Position numbers and translations under genes: made by a program
The notes under the pieces: generated by a model
Database searches by the model: none
Seen by the model: the letters and a program-made list of their open reading frames with translations, nothing else
Told to the model about the DNA's origin: nothing
Origin: Apostichopus californicus
Lineage: Eukaryota; Echinodermata; Holothuroidea; Aspidochirotida; Stichopodidae
Direction: 5' to 3'
DNA: 34,910 nt
NCBI GenBank assembly: GCA_020650975.1
Contig: JAIPMN010001384.1
Location: forward strand, 4,048 to 38,957
Shown here: in pieces, positions 13,701 to 26,094 of the stretch
How positions within the stretch are numbered: position 1 is the first letter of the stretch
Layout: every line of letters starts with the position of its first letter

Positions 13701-16700
13701 AGAGGCAGTGGGCAGAAATACGAAAGTGGGTCAGTGGGAGCGCTGTGCTCAAGTGTGAGCAACTTTGACATGGAGAACTGCACTAATTGGGGGGTGGAGG
13801 GAGAGGGGTGGGTGTGGGCGAGTAAGATAAAATGTAGTAAGTAGTGGTAGCAAAAGGCAGAATCCTTGGCAAAATTTAACCTTACACAGTTACACGAGAC
13901 TGACGATTTTAAGTAGTCTAAGGAAGCTATGTGTATGCACACCAAATCTACCCTAGCCTATTAACTGGTAACATTCTTGCACTGTGCCCCCCAATGACCC
14001 TGTCTAAGGTCAACCTCTTCCAACTGCATTAGACGCACGCTTCCACTTGAATTTTCAATCTTCAACTTGCACCCTTGGTGTTTTGCTTTTGGTTTTTAAC
14101 AGTATTTGATATTAATCAAGGCTTTAATGACATCATGACATCACTTGATATCATGTGCAACTCTATTAAACACACAGAAAGGAAATCATTCTTTAATAGG
14201 TTCCTGAATTACCTGTCATACAATTTAATTAAGACACATTTAAAAAAACACTTACCTTTCAACATGTACCACTGTACAAGCATTTAGTTTAGCTGGGGTC
14301 CAAATATCCAACTTAACTAATACTTATCCTTAAAAAAAAATCAGTCTCTGCCTCAATATTAATTATGGTATGCAATTTCCATTGTTTTTCCATCTCCAAA
14401 GTATGGTAAATATTCCAATACTGTCCACTTTTAATTAGTAGTATTCTTTCACTTTCAAGTAGCACTGTAAAACTCTATCAACCCCCCCCCCCCCAACCCA
14501 CACCCCCCACATTGCACAGGAATGTCATCATTACAAATTTATACTTTGTCTAGGGGAGGAACTATCCATCCAGAAGGAGAGAAGAATAGAGCAAGAAACT
14601 AAAACAAAAGGACAATAAACAGAACATTTACAATGTTCAAAATAATTCAGCATAATTAATTAACTAATGAGTTCAAGAATTCCATATAATGGTTTGGTTA
14701 GAGACCAGTCATCCTCAAGAAAGGCAGCAGACAGACTATAAGGCACCAGTTAATATTTAAAGACCAGACATCTCTCTGTCTAGACCTTTTCAAAACCACA
14801 AAAATGTCAACTGTGAAGGGAGGGATATTATCTTTCTAAGTACTCATCATCCTTGAAGGTCAAATACATACTTTGAGGCCATTCCACCTCCACAAACTAG
14901 TTCTTCCTTTCTTTCTTTTTTCCTTTTCTTCTTTTATCTTTTTTTAGAGGGTTTTAAAAAGTTGGTCAAGGTGAAGTCTGCCAATGCATGAAAACAGTGA
15001 AGCAGACTGAGGCTAGATATAAGCAGATGATAGATAATACAGAGATATGTACTGTGGTAGGTAGTACAGCTGCCTGTGCAGCAGACCTACAAACCTTGTC
15101 AAGTGATTGCCTCTAGACACAAGGTCTTTTCCCTGATGGACAGTCGGATAAAGGTGGTACACAAGGACAATTGTTTGTCTATGTCACGTTCTTTTAATTG
15201 AAGTGATGACGATTTATTATATATAGTATTGTCCCAAAGTAACAAACACAGTGTACGCTGAGAAGTACAGGCTCAGGTGTGTAACAAAATAGATTGAAAT
15301 TCACTACAATCATTTAAATGTTTTGAAATATGAAATTGTTACCACTATAATCATTTCCTTGTCAAAATTCCAGTTGTCTTTATAGAGTGTTACTTTATCC
15401 ATTTGCCTTGTACCATATTGTTCCTCCCTCTAGCACCCCCCCCCCCCCTTCAAGATAAATAGCAAAGCTAATGCACTCCATTTGCAAACGAACGTTAGAC
15501 ACACAGGACAAAATCTGTAAAAAAAAATTTTTTTATAAATATCAGATCGTAACTTTTAAATTGGTAGGATGTATTAAGATCACACAAAGGACAACCATGC
15601 AATGCCCTAAACTAGTGCAGTTCACAAGTTTACAAGATTGTTAACCAGAAACATTATAGATCGTAAAACAGGGCATTGTAAATCTTTTGTTTTAGCAACA
15701 ATATGTCCAATAATTACAGACCTTGAAATTGAGCCCATCCTGAACATATTACCCCTCTCCAGTGTAAAACTGTACCTCATAAGACCCCATGTAGGTCATT
15801 TATAAACAGATCTGTCATTCCAAAATGGCCCTAACCTGAACTCATGAACTTCAAGTCAACCCTGTCAGAGAGTTCTTAGAAAAGAGCATATAACAAGCCA
15901 TAATACCCCATAGATTATAGCCAGACCCAATGACTGGTATTCATTACACTTTGCACTGTGTGGGAGGGTAGTATAAACACATTAAAAGATTGGCATTTGC
16001 GGGTTGTTCCAATTGAAAACAAGGGGTAACAAGAATTCCTCAATTTGATTTATAATAAGTTCATCTTGCTAGACCAAAATACATGGCATCAAACCATAAA
16101 TGTACAGAAACAGATAAAAATGGGGTAAAAATGTGGCTCTTTGACCCTTCTGCTAAATGTCAAAAGGACAACCAAGTGGGAGCTCTCCATGCAGAGGGAA
16201 GGAATCTTACAACCCGACCCATTGGTAAATGAAACAAAACCTAGCTAATAATGCTAACAGGTGCCATGACAATCTACTCAAATACATGTGCATAACGGCA
16301 TGAAATAGCTACAGTATTTTGTTATCTAAGTAACTTGTGGAAGGGCACAAGGCAATTGTTACACAACACTGGACATTGCCTCCAAAATTCTTCCAGGACT
16401 AAAATGCTTTTTTATCCCCACACATAACACAGCTTGTTATATCACCACCACCACCTGAGAGTCTGGTTTTTGTTTGTCCTTACACATATAGGCAAGATAT
16501 TTTACAAATTATCAATGGCTAAGCCCAATTACAGATTACACCCTGCTTAAAATCACGACTGGAAAAGCTTGCTTATATATAACTAAATATATAACTTAAT
16601 ATACTGTAACTTATATATAACTATATTGCCATGGGATTTTGGTATCACAGCATCACAAACAAATTTTCACAACTGAAAAGGGTTGTTCCAAAGCATACAG

Positions 16701-17180
16701 TTATTTATTAACATGTGACCATCATTGTTCAACTTCCTGCTAGCCGTCTACACCCTAACGCTTCACCGAGTTACAATGATATATTTGTCACGATAGCAGA
16801 CTAAAAAAAAAGTCCTTCGAAAATTTGTGGCTTTCAATTCCCTTTATTTATGATTTCCCAAAATGCTTATCTGCACACCTGGATAATGCCACTAAGTAAT
16901 AACACCTTCCTTCCTTCCTCAGGAATCATGAACATACTAAAACTACCTTTTTGAAATGTCATTTATTTTTTATTTTTTTGGTGGCCATCTAACATTTTAT
17001 TTTTGGTTATTGGTCAAAGACCTACTTTTCTCAATAACATCAGGAAGATAGAATTCGGAAAAGGATGTTATTCCAAGGGCAGCTCGGGACAATTACAGGA
17101 TGCTGCACACGACCTCACACTCTTGGAAACGGATCTACTCAGGTACCGTGATTCATTCCTAGATTGGAAAAACAACACTG
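10738..17180 (-). other. ski intron 1, segment after the gap
   Basis: No exon recognised on either strand. It holds a CpG-denser stretch (10990-11290), a G-rich block (13680-13850), C13 runs at 14482-14494 and 15436-15448, and AT-rich filler. The open stretches here lack family motifs. Confidence 0.65.
10990..11290. promoter_or_regulatory. CpG-denser intronic island, enhancer candidate
   Basis: I count about a dozen CpGs in 300 bp, including GGCGACGATC and TTCGTCGCGG, against only a few per 300 bp in the neighbouring intron. No ORF or splice structure explains it. A conserved enhancer or an old CpG-rich insertion is possible; the call rests on composition only. Confidence 0.25.
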
Positions 17181-17253
17181 ACACCCATTGGATAAATTAA
17201 AAGCACTGCTCAGCAACTTCATGCATGCAAACGCACATACGAAAACAAGACAG

Positions 17254-17525
17254 GCTGCTGCAGTACCGCTCTGCAAGTTTATCTACATATACAAACATAC
17301 AGTGGATGCTGCTGCAGTACCACTCTGCAAGTTTGTCTACATGTACAAACATACAGTGGATGTTGCTGCAGTACCGCTCTGCAAGTTTGTCTACATGTAC
17401 AAACATACAGTGGCTGTTGCTGCAGTACCACTCTGCAAGTTTGTCTACATGTACAAACTTACTGTGGCTGTTGCTGCAGTACCACTCTGCAAGTTTATCT
17501 ACATGTACAAAACATATTGTGGAGG
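17254..17525. repeat. Five-copy 54-bp minisatellite
   Basis: The anchor CAGTAC recurs at 17261, 17315, 17369, 17423 and 17477, exactly 54 bp apart. Each unit reads GCTGCTGCAGTACC(G/A)CTCTGC, then AAGTTTGTCTACATGTACAA, then ACATACAGTGG. The unit contains a palindromic TACATGTA flanked by GTTTG...CAAAC, so it can form a hairpin with a two-base bulge. Because 54 is a multiple of three, frames stay open through the array, giving a spurious 152-codon ORF (17188-17646). Codon use and context give no sign of real coding. Confidence 0.95.
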
Positions 17526-19030
17526 TGCAATGGTAGGTTTTCTAAACAACTTAATAACTTTTTTTGGGAGTGACTTGCTGACATTCCTTAATGATGCAGC
17601 CATCTATAAAGTTGTGGTCTTGATAGGGATTGCAAAACAAGTTTGAAAATTGGGGAGAGGGAGGAAGGGGAATAAGACTTGTTGTGTTTTTATATTTTGA
17701 ATGTCCACCATTGTGAAATTAACTGCGTCCTTAAGGTACATGCAATATGCTTTACAGTCAATTACTATGTAAGATTTCTTACTCCAAACGGGGCTAACGA
17801 GCTTTCTCTCTCTCTCTCTCTCGTGCTTTTGACACTTATTTCAATCCATTATTCATTTTATTTTCCATTTCTCTCTTCTTTGTTGTCATTTTTTTTTGTT
17901 TCTATCTGAAACAGATTGATCTGTTAATTCTTCTCTGGAAACAAACATTTTTCTAATTAATAAAAAATATCAAAGCAACAAACTTATCTACTTAATCCTC
18001 TATTATTTCCAGATGATCCGAACTGAATCACTCTCTCACAATATATACCCCAGAGTTCTACTTCAATTTGATTTAATCAATTCCCTATCCAAACAGTGTT
18101 TTGAAGCACTCATTGCTTTTATAATTAGTACTTATAGATAGGCAGGACACTTTTAAATCTATTTTTTTTTTTTGACTGACCATTGTTAAACTATTCTATC
18201 TATATCTCACTTTACCAGCAACTGTCTGCCAGCACTACAACACAACACAACACCAGACAGTCATTGATCACTGTGGACAAGAACACAACAGCAGACCTTT
18301 ACTCAGAAATTCTGTGCTTGTTATGTAATATGACATAAGACCTTGGCTTCCAGTCAACTTTTCTAATGGTACAGCCTCAATATAAGGTGAATTGAGTTGC
18401 TAAAACATCGTGGACTCATACCAGGAATAAACCGTTGAAAATCAAACAGAAATCTGTGAAATCCTGATATTTTGCCAAAATACAGAATGCACAGTTTGTT
18501 TAAGAATTCCTTTGTTTATAGAGATGCGATTTTGATTCAATCGAAAAACTTTCCATGAATTTGTTATAGAATTTATATATTTTGTATGAACTGAACAACA
18601 TTTTGTATATGTTGTTTTAAAATATTGTATTTTATTACTCCTTTTTATAAATGTTTTTATATTTAAACTAGTATAAATACATTAAATTGAACTTGAAGGA
18701 AACATTCATGTTAATTAGTACTTCCCCTACAGCTTTATTTCCAAAACATTGACATGAACTAAAACATCATGTAAATAAACTACCATCTCAGCATGAAACC
18801 AAATCACAAATTTTTTGCAGTTGTCAAAGAGTAACACAAAATTTGACCTAATGCAATCCTTTAGAAGATTGTATAAAATACATGGATACAGCTTCTAGCA
18901 TGTACTATACAGTATACACACTGTAGTGCAAATCTGTTAGGCAAAGAACAACATGTGATTCATAAAGCAGTGACCAGAAATGACCCTCAACAAAACCCAG
19001 AAGAAATATGCTAGCAGGTCGTTGCTCTAA

Positions 19031-19351
19031 AGGTGAATTGCAAAGTCATTAACACATTACAATAAAGTTCACCTCAGGTTGACTCTCTGATATCGTTTAG
19101 TAAAGCAAAGGTTTTTTTTGAAATGACGTATTGTAAATAATAAAGTGAATTGCAACCTCATTAACACATTACAATAAAGTTCAACCCAGGTTGACTGTCT
19201 GATATCGTTTAGTAAAGGCTAAGGGGATTTTGGAAATGATGTATTTTTAAATATTAAAGTGAATTGCAACCTCATTAACACATTACAATAAAGTTCAACC
19301 CAGGTTCACATTCTGATATCGTTTAGAAATGATGTATTCTAAATAATAAAG
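19031..19351. repeat. Three-copy tandem repeat, about 112 bp
   Basis: GTGAATTGCAA starts at 19033, 19145 and 19259 (periods 112 and 114). The most conserved part is TCATTAACACATTACAATAA followed by AGTTCA and TCTGATATCGTTTAG. Copies 2 and 3 are closer to each other than to copy 1. Copy 3 lacks about 22 bp after GTTTAG. Confidence 0.92.
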
Positions 19352-20021
19352 GAGTCTGTTAATGAGTAACGTATAATCTGAGGGCTGGCCAAAGACCACT
19401 TGACAATACACGTTTTTATCTATATGTTCAAAGTTCTATAAACAAACAGACACTCATTCTTTGTTTGTTCCTAATTTTGTTTTCATTTAATATCATTCAT
19501 CTAAAAAGAATAGGTGAACTCTTAAACTTTGGATATATGCATGGGAACTACGTCAAAAATGGCATAAAGCCAAATAGCTAACACGCAAGTTAACATGACA
19601 CTTTATTATCTTTTTATTTGATGCGGGTAAAACGTTACAGGTTCAATTTGAATGTCATGTGGACATTAAGTAATAAAAGATACGAACCTGTATCGTCTAG
19701 AACGAAGTAATGAAACAAGGATACTAGTTGTAACATATCTATACTGCACTGTATGTAGTACTGTATAGGCATAGTATTTATTAAACAGGCCAGCTTGGTT
19801 TCGCACATGATGGAAACACTCCTGGGGTAATCCTAGTTCGAGCAGCTTCTGTACACACATATTACCTCCTACCTCTCCTCTTCCCCCTGTTGGTTTCTTT
19901 CTTCTCTCCATCCCTTGTCTACTAATCTTCTCACAAAGATCTATCTCTTTGTGTTCCCCCTGCTCATTAACCATTCTGTATTCTGTGCATGTATTTGTCC
20001 TTTCTGTTACTGTTACTTGTC

Positions 20022-20068
20022 ATTTAGCCTCTGAAGAAGATCCTGCTAGGATTGAAATGTCAGGCCGA
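20022..20068 (+). repeat. Dispersed-repeat-like hairpin motif
   Basis: CTGAAGA is followed by a hairpin (GATCC-TGCTA-GGATT) and then GAAATGTC, with an outer GCCT (20027-20030) pairing to AGGC (20062-20065). The CTGAAGA...GAAA arrangement around a short helix resembles motifs in retroelement 3' parts of marine invertebrates. It superficially recalls a hammerhead core, but the flanks pair with each other rather than forming separate stems I and III. Confidence 0.3.
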
Positions 20069-22127
20069 CTTACTTTTACGCACACATATTACATATTAGA
20101 TGATGGTACAGTAGGTAACATATCCCGATATGCACATGCTACACATTCATGAACACAACATATTGTACATAAAAGTATGTCAGTTAGTAACATCAAGTGC
20201 GACAAACGAAAAGTAACACTTGGAAAAAAAAATTGCTGTTTTTGAAAGCAAAAATTGAAACTCTTAGCCAAGACATATTACATCTGCACAGATGAACTAC
20301 ATAGGCCTATAATAGTCTATCATGCAATTAGAACTCATGACTGTGGCAGATAAAGGGTGTCTTGTGAGAGGTGCACAATGTTACATACATGAACAGTACA
20401 ATACAACACACTGGTTTTTACAGAATATTCTAAACCCCAATATCCAACCTTTCAACTCTAGTATATCTTAGATGTGATAAAAGGATAAAAAACTGCTTAA
20501 TTTGGTCAAAGGGATGAAAGAAGTTGACAGCAAGGATTAACAGACTAGCCCTCATGTGTTAGTAATGAATGGACTCAAAAAGTCTGTAAACCACAAGCTT
20601 CTTCATTTAAATTGAGAGATGAAAGTCATAAGTGGAATAATTCTTGTCATTCTTGTCTGGCAGGAAAAGATTATCTCACTCTTCCTGACTCTAGAATAAT
20701 ACTTGTACACACCTAAAGGCTCTCCTTTTGCAGACCTGAGTGATCAATTAATGTCAAGGTTTTAACCTTGCGCCATGGACTCTTAATCCTCCAAACCTAG
20801 CCGCCGCAGAGAAAGTTTACCGGTCAGGTCAGGCCTATCTCCTACATTAAGCAACAGCCACTCGAACAGAGTACGAGTTTCATGTAGCACAAAGCTCGGA
20901 CTTAATAATGTGCCCTAAGGCTTGCAGTGTCTTTACACAGCTTTGTCTTCAGGAAACCTTTAACTTTGATGAGAAAGTAAAAGTCTTCAGACGTGGAAAC
21001 GCTGTCAATTCTCTGCAATTCTCTACAGTTACACAAGTGTATAAAATGGTTAAAACAGTTGTCTACATTTCAATTTTAAAATGAAATAGTTTGATGATTT
21101 TTTTTTTCGGGAGGGGGGAGGGTGGGGGATTTTAACCAAATTCACAATATAATTAGAACAGTATACCTCCAAAAATACTTCAAAATAAATCTTACCGAAA
21201 GATGCAGCTGACTGATGATGGTTTTACCACCCTGATATTAAAGTCATATATACACAGCAGGCTAGGCTGTACATAAGTGTTAGTGTAGTAGGCTACCTGT
21301 CACATGGAGGCAACAGACATGCATTAGGTCCACAAGTTTACCAACCCCCTACCCCCCTACCAAGTAGTACTATTAAAAATATGATGACCATTAATCCCTT
21401 TTTTTTCTTCAACAAACTGAAGTTTAAAAACTGAAGTTTAAAAAGTGAAAAGAAAATTTTTACTACGTCTCTTATGATTGGAACATCATTATTTGAAATG
21501 AAAAATAGTAGAGAAAATGACCTTCAATGCTGAGGGATTTTGTCATGGCATAACATCAATAAAGTAAAAACCTGCTTGGAAGAACTGTTGTTGTTTCCTT
21601 AAGAGAACAGACATGGAAGCTATAGTAAAATGTATGTATTAATGCTGTTGAAATGTAAACCAGCTGATACAAAAGGTCTGGGAAACCAAACTCCCAATAC
21701 ACTATATGTACTGTACATGCAGTCATGACAAACACGCAAGACCATTACCAGAAAGAAGAAGGGGGGGGGGGGGGAATTATGGCGACACAGTCTGCCAACT
21801 GCCATGAAATACGAAACTGGATCATTTTGCCCTACAAAATTAGGACTGTCTGAAGAGGTATCCCAGCTGAAAAACAACCTTGACCTTTCCTTATGAACTC
21901 TGACATATCATTACAAAGATAAATACTGTGTAAACCCAGGGGACTGAGAAAATCAGGGACAATGCTCACACATGCCAAACCCTAGCTAGTTGCAACCGGT
22001 TTCTTCATGGCAGGTGTGTACCAGTGTTATCCCATGTTTATTCTATATATAGACGTTGCTTGGATCGTTGGATGGATATTAAAGATTATGTATACTGTAT
22101 ATATCAAACTGAAGGGTTGTAGCAATG

Positions 22128-22172
22128 TAAATAATAAGTAATAATAATAATAATAATAATAAGTAATAATAA
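22128..22172. repeat. TAA trinucleotide microsatellite
   Basis: About 14 AAT/TAA units interrupted twice by AAG, in intron 1. Confidence 0.9.
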
Positions 22173-24296
22173 CTGTGTAGTTGTGAGTGCATCAGTTCAT
22201 ACATTGTGAATGGCAGTGTTATTTATGCATTAGGAGAGGTTTATGTACACTGTGCATTTCAAAGAATTCAGGGACACACTCCTGCCCCCCCCCCCCCTCC
22301 ATTGGCAAACACAATGAACAATATATGGTTTTTATCTCACAGTATTGGTTTACAGGTTGGTTGGTGATATAACATATACTAGGATCAAACACACAGTACT
22401 ACATTCTGTTTACACTTTGCAGAGTTATGATCTTTGGCATGCCTTCGCATACAACCGTTACCCGCCGATCAGAGTTTTGCAAAAGAAAATAAAGAGGGCC
22501 AACAAGGGTCAAAACTTATGACCTTTCTTCCCAGGGTTGTAATGTTTTGATGGCATCAAATTACATTATATACAAACAAGTCCTATAGTAACAAAGGCTA
22601 TTTTTAGAGCTGTCCTTGACATTAACTTAAACATTACCAGAAGTCTCAAGGAATAGACCTGTATGTGTGAGATATTTCTGTATGTGTGATATTTATTTGA
22701 TTTCAAAGACATTTCCATCAACCATAATGCAAAACTGTAGCTGTATATAATAGGGTGTCTTATGGAATCCATTTGTGCTGTGATGAACTTCAAATGTTAA
22801 AGGGATAACAACAGCTTTAAAATTAAAGAAGCAGAACAATAAAGAAAAAAAACAAAGAGAGAAGCACCTTGGTCCAACTCTCTCCTACATATTGATTGTG
22901 CTGTTTAATATTGAGATCAGTTTGAAATGTTATCAACTTTATTGGGGCTAAGATCATGTTTGTGCAATTTCTGACATCATGCCTGGACAACACACCTTAA
23001 CTTTCTGTACAGTTTTTCAGTATTTTTACGGCTGCAATTAGGACTTCCACCATTTAATTGAAATTTTACTGGTTTTTGTCGATAAAACCATTCACATATC
23101 AGCGAGTTGTTCTTTACTACCAACATGTACAGTATGATGATGGCAAATAGCGTCTCTGTGACACAGTTGAATAGTTTACTTATTCATGCAATTTATCTTT
23201 TAGTAGTTTTAAAGAAACAACAAACAGAATTTTAGATATGGTCCTTGTTGCCTGCAAATGAACTTTGACCTCCACAAATTTCAACATATCAGAATTTAAG
23301 CTAATTTAAGCAAATGCAAAGTGATGGTTGGTTCAATCCAATGTGCTTCATTTCACATGCTCTGTACATTGCATATTGTTATTTTATGATAGAATATGTT
23401 ATCCTCTCAAGTTTAACATCTCACACAACACTACCCAAGTATGAAATGAATGGAAATATTCACCAAGATTCTTCTAAGATTATGTTCAGCTTATTACATG
23501 TGTCAAAAAGAAACTTAGTCTCTAAAACTCTTCTTTACACACAACTGGAGATAAATCACAAATGTGAACTTGTTGTCGTGTCAATGCCTTCCCCAATACC
23601 GCCTCAGGACAACACTACACTAGTAGGAAAGTGGTACGCATAAGACTAGCATCCAAGTCTACTCTTTGAACTACTTTGCCATCGCCCCCAGGGGTTGAAA
23701 AATGATGTTTTAGTCATTATTTAGGGAAAACCAGTTACCCATAGCAACAAATGCACTCCATCAACTGAGAAATGCAAATCTCTGAAGAGGTTGGCTGGGA
23801 ATACACAGGCAGTTTCATATTTTACAGAAATGGTATATAATGTAAAATAGTAATATTCAAGGACTTCTGCTTTTGAAAGATATATACATATATATTGAGA
23901 CTTTTTTAGGAAAGTTGAGTCACAATAATTATGATACATAATTGCAACTTTTTTTAAAATCTTTTTCAAGGTAAATGCAAGACAAAGAAATCTGTAAAAC
24001 CGATTAGGTTGTTGACAGATGCAATGAGACAACTAAAAGAAGAAATTTTTTGCAGGGAAAATCTCTGGAACATTTTATTTTATAACTAGTAAATGTTCCA
24101 TACTAATCAAATTAATATTCAAACCCCACAAACAGTAACTTTTGAAAGCTTCGATAGTTCATTTTTTGGAAAGTTTCAGCATGTCAGATTTTATTTCGAC
24201 TTTGGCATGATTAATGTACTAAAATACATGTTTGAATTATTGTCCACCTACAGTGTTTTCAGATTTAAATGAGGTCACTGACTCACTCTCTAATTA

Positions 24297-24496
24297 AGCT
24301 ACTACCAAACTGGGTGGGGGTGGGGAAGGTGGAGTTGAACTTGCTACTTGCAAACTGGGTGGGGGGTACTGGGTGGGGGGTACTGGGTGGGGGGAGGTGG
24401 AGGTGGGGTTGAACTTGCTACTAGCGAAGGTGGGAGTGGGAAGGCGGGTTGAACTTGCTACTAGCAAACTGGGTGGGGGAGGGGAAGATGGGGTTG
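24297..24496. repeat. G-rich minisatellite with quadruplex potential
   Basis: GTTGAACTTGCTACT recurs at 24334, 24408 and 24448, alternating with CAAACTGGGTGGGGG-type blocks. Between the copies TACTGGGTGGGGGG is itself repeated. Runs of three or more G separated by 1-5 bases give many quadruplex options on the + strand. The proline-rich minus-strand ORF over it is a consequence of composition. Confidence 0.85.
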
Positions 24497-24780
24497 TATT
24501 AGTCTGATCAACTAATATATTAAGTGCTAGAGAAGAATAAAGTAACCTGAGTGATATTTGTTGAAGTATAACCTGCTTGAATATGTCAACCAATTTAAAG
24601 AAATCGATACCGTAAGGCACCGTTTTTATTCTGATCAATAAATGCAAACTTTCTGGAATTCTTGCCAAGAAAAGCGGGGGAAAAAAAACTCGCGACTTGA
24701 TTGGTTCCTTATTTTGAAAACCACCTACAAGTCAAATATAGCTTAAAGGTTGGTCTGTCACCACCAATGCTGGGTAGCCA

Positions 24781-25060
24781 CCACTACCCGTTAACCGAAC
24801 TAGGTTAACCTGGGAATAGAAGAAAAAAGATTCACCGCCCTCACAAATGAGTCCGACTGGGCGCACCCGGAAGGACCTCGCTCGTAAAACCAGCCAGAGT
24901 TTTTATAGCAAACAAAGAGAAAGTTTCGCAGCGACAATCAGAACACCCACCATCAGGTCAAATCGCCGTGGGGTCACATGTTGACCATGACGATGGTTGG
25001 TCCGGTCGGGTCTTTTCTTTTTAAGGTGTGCCAAAAGCGGTCTATGAAAACTCTCTTAAT
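24781..25060. promoter_or_regulatory. CpG-denser intronic region, candidate enhancer or alternative promoter
   Basis: About 17 CpGs in 280 bp, several-fold above the surroundings. It contains two GTTAAC sites (24790, 24804), the second inside the palindrome AGGTTAACCT (24802-24811), and AGGTCA / GGGTCA / TTGACC nuclear-receptor-like half-sites around 24955-24985. Just left, the minus strand has CCAATCA and TCGCGA (about 24690-24706). Just right, an 8-bp inverted repeat AAAGACCA/TGGTCTTT lies at 25282-25314. No exon is recognised. Function is inferred from composition and site density only. Confidence 0.3.
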
Positions 25061-25692
25061 CACGAAAGGTGTCACAATATACTTGGTTCTGTAAGTGACA
25101 GGTCCATTTCTTAAGTATGGCAGGCAATCATGATAAAAGTCCTACTTATTTCAAGAGCGAACCGGTCATGGAAGAAGATGGCCAGTGACCCCTTCCATGC
25201 TCGCGGGGTAATGTCCAAATAGATTGACCAAATAACTTATCACCTGACCAAACCTGAGGATTAAAACAGGTCTGTGACCTCAAAGACCAGAACAGGTAAA
25301 GGTCGTTGGTCTTTTGTTTTATCATCATCATTGTGAGGTCACAGAGGATCTTGTCATGCAGCCTCAGGGCCACAGGAACCACTGCAACTTCAGCCATCAG
25401 CAGCTGCTGGGTGAGATAGCTACAGATTTATCAAATCCAATATTTCGCAAAAAAATCATCATGACCTGGCTCTGGGACAAGTTCATTGTCTCAAGTTTCT
25501 AATTCACATTGCAGACAACTCAAATAATTGATTCACATTATTCCTCATCTAAGGTTAGGACATCTCTGTCTCTGATTGTAGAGAAGAAACCTATTAATTT
25601 GTTGGGAGACATCGAAGCATTAATGACTAACAATTTTTTATTTTTAAGCCTGGGTGATTTGCTTGAATGACTGCATATTGACTATTAACACA
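25061..25692 (-). other. ski intron 1, segment between the CpG-denser region and the inverted-repeat element
   Basis: Apart from the AAAGACCA/TGGTCTTT inverted repeat (25282-25314) I see nothing here. The overlapping open stretches on both strands (25146-25502) show no known motif. Confidence 0.5.
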
Positions 25693-26094
25693 CAGGGTTT
25701 TCGTTAGTAGCCGGGACCCGGGTCAAATGACCCGCCTACTGCACGTACATGACCCGGCTACTTTGCGTCGCTCAGCAAAAAAAAAAAAAAAAAAATGACG
25801 AAAAAAATCGAGAGGAATAAATACCCACAACCAGGTCAGGTGTGATTGAAACTTCAACGTGAGTTTGTTTTTTGTTTGTGAAAAATAGGACAGAAGAAAG
25901 GGGTGATTGGGAGGGGGCAATATCATTGACCAAACAGCTGTATATTGCACCATTTTGCATCTAGAGACTTTTTAAATTGCAATTTTCCAGGGGGGCACCC
26001 CCTCCCCTTAGACCCCTCCCCCATGTGCGCGTACAGACAGTCCCGCCTACTTTTCAACTTGACCCACCTACTACATTTCTTAACAAAAACCCTG
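25693..26094. mobile_element. Non-autonomous DNA transposon (MITE) with terminal inverted repeats
   Basis: The left end CAGGGTTTTCGTTA and the reverse complement of the right end, CAGGGTTTTTGTTA, match at 13 of 14 bases. ACACA flanks both ends (25688-25692 and 26095-26099), a possible 5-bp target duplication, though low-complexity. Subterminal GACCCGCCTACT-like motifs occur twice near each end, in inverted relation. The 402-bp interior has an A19 tract (25777-25795) and no transposase ORF. CAGGG ends recall hAT-type elements, but those usually duplicate 8 bp, so the superfamily is open. Confidence 0.72.

Larger units (their letters stand above)
17526..24296 (-). other. ski intron 1, central segment
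   Basis: Non-coding. It contains a CT microsatellite (17800-17822), a three-copy 112-bp repeat, a dispersed-repeat-like motif (20022-20068), the inverted repeat CAAGGTT-TT-AACCTTG at 20755-20770, G14 (21761-21774), C13 (22285-22297) and a TAA microsatellite (22128-22172). No protein family motif was seen. Confidence 0.65.

Noticed and set aside
17188..17646. 152-codon + strand ORF and overlapping minus-strand ORF
   Set aside because: Both are produced by the 54-bp minisatellite, whose period is a multiple of three; no known motif or splice context.
20022..20068. True hammerhead ribozyme
   Set aside because: CTGAAGA and GAAA are present, but the flanks pair with each other instead of forming separate stems I and III with a cleavage-site triplet, and an extra A precedes stem II.
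24294..24668. Minus-strand Pro/Ser-rich ORF of 124 codons
   Set aside because: Low-complexity translation of the G-rich minisatellite.
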